From assembly GCA_010279815.1 (NCBI GenBank), contig QEOQ01000508.1:3621222-3685221 (forward strand): a DNA stretch of 64,000 bases, read 5' to 3'. The position numbers were made by a program, and so were the translations under genes. The DNA is from Brachionus plicatilis (lineage: Eukaryota > Rotifera > Eurotatoria > Ploima > Brachionidae). Under the pieces are notes generated by a model. That model had not been told where the DNA came from and did not search any database. It saw only the letters and a program-made list of their open reading frames with translations. Positions 57,901 through 64,000 of this stretch are shown one piece after another (the first letter of the stretch is position 1; the number at the start of each line of letters is the position of its first letter).

Positions 57901-59471
57901 TTGCAAGAAAAATAAGAAAAACAGCAGCTTTTTTGGCCCTTTTAGAATACCAAAAGACTTTTTTCAAATATTAAGTTATAATTTTAAACTTCAATTTTCA
58001 AAATTTGATTGACACTTTTAGTTTCCGCGTGCCAAATTGTATATTTTTTCTATGCTTGAATACATTTAAATTTTGTAAATAAAATTTAATAATTTAAATC
58101 GATCTATTTTTTATTTTTAAATTTTAACTTACAAAAAATTGAATGAAACCTGTACAATTCTCAGTCCACAATAGATATTTACCTAAAAGTATTCCGAAAA
58201 ATATCTCAAAGCATTAGCAGTGTGGATATTCTTTTACCAAAAATTTTTTTTCAACAATTAAATATCATAAAAACATTCATAACACAAATATTAAATATAA
58301 AAGATGAATATTTAAATTTTCCAAATTTTTCCTTCCGATACCTAAAAAGTCAAATGAAACAATTATAGAAAAATTCCAAGGAGTTAAGTCTAGTAAGGAT
58401 TATTTTGGAAATATTTATAATTAAAGTTACCTTAGTAGTTGCAATAGGTGGTCTTGTAATTATTGGTCTTTTTGTTGTGGTTCTTGGAGTTGTCCTAATA
58501 GTTGTAGGCTTGTATGCATTGGGCTTTCCATACAAAAACTGAATTCCGTGAACATCATCTTTGCCGAGTTTAAAATTTGGATCATATCCCTGATAATAAG
58601 GATTCATTACAGCTCCTTGCTCCAAACTATGCTCAAGACCTAAAGCATGTCCGAATTCATGGACAGCAATAATTTTTAAATCTGTACCATCTTTTTTCCT
58701 ATCAGTAAAAGTTTCATCTTCATCAAAGTGAATTTGTCCTTCTTCGGGAAAGAAAGCGTGAGCGAGAACACCACCTGGACCATCAAATGGATAACTATCA
58801 CCATGATGTCTTGAGCCGAATTTTATTTTCAAGTCAGGATTTGAGTTCTGATGGGTCTCTCGAAAAGTCAACCCTGAAACATCGGACCAATGCTTTAGTG
58901 CTTCACTCATAATTCTTCTTGTCTGACCTCGAAGCTCTTGGTTTTCATTCAATACAGCGAATGTCAAGTCCTTTTTTTTCCATTTACTTGCTTTCAAAAA
59001 AATACAACTTTTGAAAAAAAAACACCAAAATTTCTTCATACAAACCTGCTTTGAAGCTGGCAACATTACCTCCTGGTCGAAAATCAGGCAAACTACATCT
59101 TGGAGAGCTCATTTTTTTCTTTGTAATTTCATCTAATATGCCAGTTACTGGCAAGCCATGGATCAATTGAAAACGTCTTTAATTGATCCATGGAAATTTA
59201 ACATTTAAATAAAGCTTAAAAATGCATTTGCATTTACCTAAGGGTGTCTTTGAGAACATTATTAGAGGAAGAAATAGCTGCAGGGCCCGACATCAAGCTT
59301 CCTTTGGACTCTCTTATATAGCCATATTTACTCAAATAATCCTGTTAATGAATTAAGAATTATTTTTTAAAATGCTGTGTCTATTTAACCCACTATGGCA
59401 TCGCTATTAGATATCTTGGCATCAATCAAAATAGAACTGAGAGTAGAGAAGAGCAAAATTTTTAAAATCAT
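54965..59471 (-). CDS. MMP: Matrix metalloproteinase with hemopexin domain (complete, 8 exons)
   Basis: A secreted zinc endopeptidase that remodels extracellular matrix. Minus-strand exons 59394-59471, 59238-59341, 59046-59176, 58431-58990, 55479-55716, 55298-55425, 55105-55247 and 54965-55049 all join in phase and give 488 residues. In order: signal peptide MILKILLFSTLSSILIDA; prodomain with DYLSKYGY; cysteine switch PRCSLPD (86-92); catalytic domain with HEFGHALGLEH (215-225) and the Met-turn VMNPYY; a Thr/Pro/Arg hinge; hemopexin blades from PCHLEK through GFPKKIDDF and DASFRYNGYQYFF to YPKLTSDDWFLC at the C-terminus, giving the usual disulphide pair. The switch is SLPD where GVPD is usual. 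No furin motif is evident. The seventh intron uses a weak donor, GTTGTT. Intron 4 (55717-58430) is 2.7 kb and filled with mobile elements. Confidence 0.92.
55961..56030. mobile_element. MITE family A-like end, diverged
   Basis: GAGTTGATTAAAAGTCAAAA followed by AACCGAAGTCGACTTTTG. No second end found. It lies in MMP intron 4. Confidence 0.4.
56082..56835. mobile_element. MITE family B member (CGTATACCCTTGCAGTGAG) in MMP intron 4
   Basis: Perfect 28-bp terminal inverted repeats lie at 56082-56109 and 56808-56835. A second, inner pair of inverted repeats (56245-56275 / 56773-56803) contains ACCCAGGGTTTATACCCAAA. Between them a Ser/Pro-rich reading stretch (VIPSTSPISSQSSSSQSRVE, about 56540-56747) with two stops looks like a captured or decayed coding piece. 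ACCATCTAACCCATGTTATA near 56146 is shared with the element at 60133. Confidence 0.85.
56957..57010 (-). repeat. LINE 3' tail, type 'CCCATGGGGCTTTAAA', copy 2
   Basis: The minus strand reads CTGCCCATGGGGCTTTAAAA, then TTATTAGAATAAATAAATAA. It is nearly the same as 26738-26790. It sits in MMP intron 4. Confidence 0.6.
57279..57944. mobile_element. MITE-like inverted repeat element (CTAAAAGGGCAAAAAAA ends)
   Basis: Left arm 57279-57318 (CTAAAAGGGCAAAAAAAAGC...TTGCAATTT) is mirrored by 57898-57944 with small indels. TTTACGTGAATTTACGTAA just outside the left arm links it to family C. An inner hairpin (13-bp arms, GATTTGGTGCTTT) lies at about 57336-57380. It is non-coding and lies in MMP intron 4. 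Confidence 0.7.
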
Positions 59472-59479
59472 TTCAAATT

Positions 59480-60130
59480 ATTTTAAGAGTTTAAAATTTT
59501 TTTTTTTTTAAATAGGCATTTTTTGTGATTCTTATCATTATGTATAATGAAATTCAATCTATGAAAAGGTGTTTTTAATAGTAATGGTAAGCTTTAGCTA
59601 CAAAGCAATTTGTTTATCTTTTTTTTTAAGTTTTTTAAAACTTAAAATTTGTTAAGTTTTTGATTCGAACAATTTTTTGGCACATTAACTCTAACTGATA
59701 ATATTATTTTTTCAAAGTAGGCAATTATTCCGGCTAAATTAAAATGAGCGCTAAAAATAAGTTTCAACTGATAAAACCATTAATTGAAGTTTATTTGAGA
59801 TCAAAAATAATAAGAAATTAATAAAAATTGCTGGTTCCAAATTTTAAAATTTTTTGTTTTTTTTGAATAAATTTTTTTGTGAAAAAATCTGATTTTATAA
59901 TTAGCCAAAAATTTATCTACGATTGAATAAGGCATTTATTTATCATACAAGTTTTCCTTATAAACACTTGATTTTTAAAAAAAATCAATTTACAAAATAA
60001 AGGGTAAAGCTGCACAAAATCTACTTTCAGATTTTAATTTTAATTTTTTAGCTAATTTAATTATTTTTGATTTAATTTTCTCAATTAACTATTTGTTGAA
60101 AAAATATTTCAATTAAAAGCATCAAATTAT
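59480..60130. other. Upstream region of the MMP gene
   Basis: AT-rich; no gene or clear repeat. Confidence 0.4.
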
Positions 60131-60132
60131 TA

Positions 60133-60924
60133 CCGTAAACCTTTGCCCACTACTCCAAGAACAAACCCCAAATCTTGACTTTGTTCTATATGGAACTAAT
60201 ACCATCTAAACCATGTTATAACAATTTTTTTTATTTTATTTAGAACAAACCCCAAATCTTGCCTTTACACCAAGAGTAAGCGCGAAAGTTCGCTTTTATT
60301 CTTAGATAATCTTTGAATATGTTCTAGAACAGACTTAAAGAATTCTTGAACAAATTTTGAAATTAAAAAAATTAAAAAAAAAATAAAAAATTAAGGTTTA
60401 TTCTAATTTTGTACGTCAAATTCAACAAGGCTGCAGCCTGTTCATCGAAATCCTCTTAGTGAATTAAACCCTCAACCAAACCAAACTCGATCCCAAGCAG
60501 CAATATCTTCTAATAGAACAGTTGTCCAGTCAAAGCATCGAAACCCTCTTACAGAGTTGAACCCACAGCCGAACCAAACTCAATCCCAAATCACTTTAGG
60601 GTCAAATAATATGACACCAAAAAAAAGAGGTAGAAAAAGGCTACCTCGTGACGAAAATGGTATAATAATTAGACAATTGTATTTAAATCGAATTTATTTT
60701 TTAACTTTTACTCTTAGAATTAATACCAAAATTAGAATAACCTTAATTTTTTATTTTTTTTAAATTTTTTTATTTTCAAAATTTGTTCAAGAATTCTTTA
60801 AGTTTGTTCTAGAACATATTTAAAGATTATCTAAGAATAAAAGCGAACTTTCGCGCTTACTCTTAGTGTAAAGGCAAGATTTGGGGTTTGTTCTAAATAA
60901 AATAAAAAAAAATTTTTTTCACGG
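60133..60924. mobile_element. MITE family B member with 129-bp inner inverted repeats and a coding-like core
   Basis: The start ACCGTAAACCTTTGCC and the weakly mirrored GGTTAACGGT near 60924 are candidate termini. Inner inverted repeats 60232-60360 and 60776-60904 are equal in length (129 bp) and contain AACAAACCCCAAATCTTG. Between them is an open stretch (about 60440-60700) with two copies of a 54-bp unit (60443 and 60536) encoding HRNPL(S/T)ELNPQPNQT(R/Q)SQ, followed by an AT-hook-like KKRGRKRLPRDENG. ACCATCTAAACCATGTTATA is shared with the element at 56082. Confidence 0.75.
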
Positions 60925-61068
60925 TTAACGGTGACTGTAGTGAGGATGCAAAAAAACACTTAGTTGCTAATGAATTAGGAGTAAACTTAAGTTACAGTAA
61001 AAGACCCGAAAGAAATCAATTAAGACTCAAGGAAGGGAAGATTACGAGGAAGAAGAATTTAGTTTGAT

Positions 61069-61446
61069 TTGAAAGATGGACAGTTTGCGATTATAGCTGA
61101 TGGAACCTACTGTTATTGTCAAAAGAGTTCAAACAATATGGTTCAACGAAAACTTTTTAGCAGTCATAAAAATAGGTCTCTAGTCAAACCTTTTGTCATT
61201 ACTTCTTCAAATGGTCGCATTATAAATGTTTATGGTGACAACGCTGCTACTGACAATGATGCATTTATTATGGAAAAAGTTCTACAAAATGATAAAGACT
61301 TGAGAAATCTTCTAAAGAGAGGTGATCTTGCTATTTTCGATTGTGGATTTAAAGAGTGTATTGCTAGATTGGAAGCTGTATATGGTTTAAATTGCAAAAT
61401 ACCTACTTTCAAGTTGGCGCTTGAAATTTCTCCTAAAAACTTTTAA
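61069..61446 (+). pseudogene. DDE_Tnp_4-type (PIF/Harbinger-like) transposase fragment
   Basis: The 125-residue frame has IADGTYCYCQKSSNNMVQRK (first catalytic Asp), HKNRSLVKPFVITSSNGRII, NVYGDNAATDNDAFIMEKVL and LAIFDCGFKE (second Asp). This is the core order of DDE_Tnp_4 transposases. The frame opens at a TTG, not an ATG, and the N-terminal DNA-binding part and the C-terminal catalytic Glu region are missing, so it is a fragment. It lies just to the right of the family B element at 60133-60924, which raises the possibility that both come from one transposon. Confidence 0.8.
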
Positions 61447-61647
61447 ATAATTTCGTTTTTATTTAGTTCTTAAACATGGACAAAAACAACTAAGTCGGAG
61501 TGAGGCTAATAAAACGCAAATAATAAAAATTTATTATTTAAAATAGTATAAAATTAGTAAAAAATAGTATAAAATAATTATTCACTACAACAATATAAAA
61601 TTAATATTTCGTTTTCCTATTAACTTGAATTGAAAATTTTTTGGCAA

Positions 61648-62437
61648 TGTTAAAAGATGGGTATACGAGGTTGGGAGGAGTTTCTGTGTTTTATTGTCGA
61701 ATTATTTAAAATTAATCTATTGCTTAGTAGTTGATTAATTAAAAAAAAGTGCGAATTTAATTTGATTAATTTTTTGAAAATTTTTTATCAAAAAGCGCAC
61801 AATATTAAGGGTAATATAAATTAAATTGATATTGTAGTTTTTGAGTAAACTTGAAGAAACGATCTTAGAAAAAACTCAATAGTTTCTTTCCAACTCTAAA
61901 ATAGTCAATTGCTTACTAAATTTATTCTAGATACTATTCATGAAAAATGCAAAAAAACTTGCCTACTCCAAATGGTACCCTTTAAAGTTTTCTTATAAAA
62001 TATTTGGCCACATTCTATGAACCATTAATTTATAGCTTAATTATTCTCGCGTGACCTCAAATTTATTCGCATTTTAACTTAACTAACTTATTTTAATTTG
62101 TTTATTAAAAAAAGAAAGTTAACAAAAAAATTAAATAATCAAAGGTTTATATCGGAACAACTTTGGAAGTACATCTCTTAAAAAAGTCATTAGTATGGTA
62201 AGCTTAACTAAAGAATGAAATAGCAAACAAGAAAGTTGAAGAAATATTCTAACATTATAAAATATTAACAATATATCAATATTAAATTCTCAAGCACTCT
62301 AGAGAGCTTATTATTTAAACTGATAAATTAATAAAATTTAAGCAATTTAATTAAAAAAAAATTGGAATTAAAATTTTCTAAACTTTTTTAATAAGATGGG
62401 AAAAAATCCAATCTCAAGCAGGATTTTTTTTGGAATA
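61648..62437. repeat. Dispersed 0.8 kb repeat family D, copy 2
   Basis: Same orientation as 34256-35060 and alignable along its whole length with small changes. No coding frame. Confidence 0.85.
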
Positions 62438-62444
62438 TTTTACT

Positions 62445-63160
62445 AACAAAAATTTGAAATTTGACTTGTTATAGTATAAAATATGTTTTGGCTTTTAAGA
62501 AAAATTAGAAAATAGCGCAGATTTTTTTGTTAATTCGAAATTTTGATTTTATTTAATTTTGCTATTTTTCTTTCCAATAATGCTTGTCAAAAAAGTAAAA
62601 ATTAAAAATTGAACAAATTCATCAAACTTCGTCAAAAAAATAAGATTTGTGAAGGGATTTGGGATTTTTTTTATTACGTAACATTAAGTAAAATTAAACA
62701 TTATAACTTAAATTCTGTTAAGTCGTGGCTAAAGACAATATTTTTTAATAATATAATGACTAATTATAATAAAAACTTTAAGGAATAAATACATTTATTT
62801 ATTGTTTACTTAATTTTTATAAAGGACATTATACCTTATTTTATTTGAGGTAATGCAAAGCTTCATATCATTTTAAATTGGAAAATAAAAAAATTTTAAT
62901 ATATTTTTTTAATTTTATTTAAATTTTTGCTACATACTGTAATATTCAAATAAATTTCTTTTTCATAAATTAGCTTGTTTTTCCATTAGAAAAGCTATTT
63001 GAGAAAACATTTTTCAAAAGATCTTTTTATTTACATTTAAGAATAATAAAATTCTATTACAATTTAAGTATGAATAACAATGATACATGAATTTTAAATA
63101 AATGTTAAAAAAAAGCTTAACCATAATAATGGAATGCCAGTAAGTATGAGCTAGAATGAC
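62445..63160. other. AT-rich intergenic stretch
   Basis: Nothing recognised. Confidence 0.4.
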
Positions 63161-63165
63161 AAAGA

Positions 63166-64000
63166 TTAACAAAGCCTATAAAACCTAAACACATATTCTT
63201 TGAAGAGAACATTTTTCGAATTTAAATTGTAAGACGGCAATGAACAAATGTCAACTGAACTCCCAGTTGATTCCATGAAAATTCGAAATACAAAATCAAT
63301 GTGCAAAAAATAAGTTATAGGCGCATAAAACACATATTTCTTCGAAAAGTTAAATATATCTTTGTAAATGTTGAATGTTGAGTTTAAGCTTTGCTCGTTC
63401 TCTTGTAGAATGCTTGAGTCAAATCTAGTATTGGGACACAATTGACCATTTTTCTGCACATTACAATTTCGCAGTATAAACCCTTGTTTTAAACTAAATA
63501 AAATAAATTAACAAAATTCTTCTTTCTAAAACTTTATTTGACTAAAACTTACAAAAAAGCCAAATTAAATTGAATTTTGGTGTCTACATTTGAACTAATC
63601 GGAATGAAAAAATAATTGACTCCATTTATCTCTTCACAGTACGGAATGGTACAGGCACTGCTGAGAGTTAAATTAACATATATAACTGGATTTTCTGAAA
63701 ACAAAATCACGCTCAAAATTGCATTGCCTAAATTTAAAAATTTTTAATCTATCATTTATTAGAAAAGAAAAAATTTTCTTAAATAAATAATTTTTTTTAC
63801 TGAAAGAGCTCGTTACAGACTTTCAAATAAATAAATTAATAAAATAAAAGTAAATTTACTTAGAACACTTTTGGTGTCCAATTTATTACCGGTTGAATTT
63901 GAAAGGAGACGCGACTCGTATAAATAAACTGCCTTAGCTGTTGCCAACTCTCTATCACTGGTATTGGCAAAATCGCTTTGCACTTTTGGTGCTAATCAAA
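63166..64000 (-). CDS. Unidentified multi-exon gene, probable extracellular protein (5' end outside window)
   Basis: Three minus-strand exons fit in phase: 63860 to about 63991 (PKVQSDFANTSDRELATAKA onward), 63553-63694 (NPVIYVNLTLSSACTIPYCE onward) and 63166-63493 (LKQGFILRNCNVQKNGQLCP to the stop). Introns are about 165 bp and 59 bp. Six cysteines and several N-glycosylation sequons (NTS, NST, NLT) suggest a secreted or luminal domain built of beta strands. No transmembrane segment or catalytic motif is visible. A stop at 63166-63168 may be the true end or may follow a missed donor. I do not recognise the family. Confidence 0.55.

Noticed and set aside
1..64000. CRISPR arrays, operons, tRNA or rRNA genes
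   Set aside because: No regularly spaced direct repeats with unique spacers, no tRNA T-loop and cloverleaf pattern and no rRNA core sequence were seen; the genes are spliced eukaryotic genes.

Overview
This is an AT-rich eukaryotic nuclear window from an invertebrate animal. The evidence is spliced genes with mostly short (45-60 bp) GT-AG introns, animal-type proteins (GALNT with a lectin domain, MMP with a hemopexin domain, smoothelin-type CH domain, SLC6 transporter, LRR receptor with 7 TM segments) and a heavy load of transposon debris. A monogonont rotifer such as Brachionus is my best guess, but this is an inference from composition and gene style, not proven. There are no prokaryotic operons, CRISPR arrays or rRNA genes, and I saw no tRNA.

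Layout of genes. 1-296 (-) is the 5' end of Mediator subunit MED10. 3811-4233 (+) is a CHCHD2/10 twin-CX9C protein. 6460-9529 (-) is a complete polypeptide GalNAc-transferase in four exons. 10855-12509 (-) is a lysosomal Pro-X carboxypeptidase (PRCP) with one GC-AG intron. 12673-13771 (+) is an RNF25-like RWD-RING ubiquitin ligase. 17867-19315 (+) is the ciliary protein CCDC113/CFAP263. 25108-32282 (+) is a smoothelin-like CH protein whose 5.2 kb intron is packed with transposons. 36145-36992 (-) is the 5' part only of an SLC6 transporter. 47144-49528 (-) is an intronless 794-residue LRR/7TM receptor. 54965-59471 (-) is a complete eight-exon matrix metalloproteinase. 63166-64000 (-) is the 3' part of an unidentified extracellular protein gene. 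The genes look unrelated to each other; no pathway ties them together.

The space between and inside genes is dominated by mobile DNA. It includes a Tc1/mariner relic, a pogo-like element with TA target duplication, a DDE_Tnp_4 (Harbinger-like) fragment, LINE fragments and several LINE 3' tails, and at least six families of short inverted-repeat (MITE-like) elements. The most striking is 16207-17007: 118-bp inverted repeats with a perfect 8-bp target duplication and two arrays of GTGACC spaced every 20-21 bp. The same GTGACC palindromes occur in a second, much larger element at about 39.2-44.5 kb that has 1 kb inverted arms beside a zinc-finger reading frame. A third structure (50053-53731) has two inverted arms of exactly equal length, 714 bp each. 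A second element, at 7278-8127 in a GALNT intron, also shows motif copies spaced about 20-22 bp apart.

All exon coordinates were worked out by hand from reading frames, splice sites and phase; none was confirmed with transcripts or database searches.
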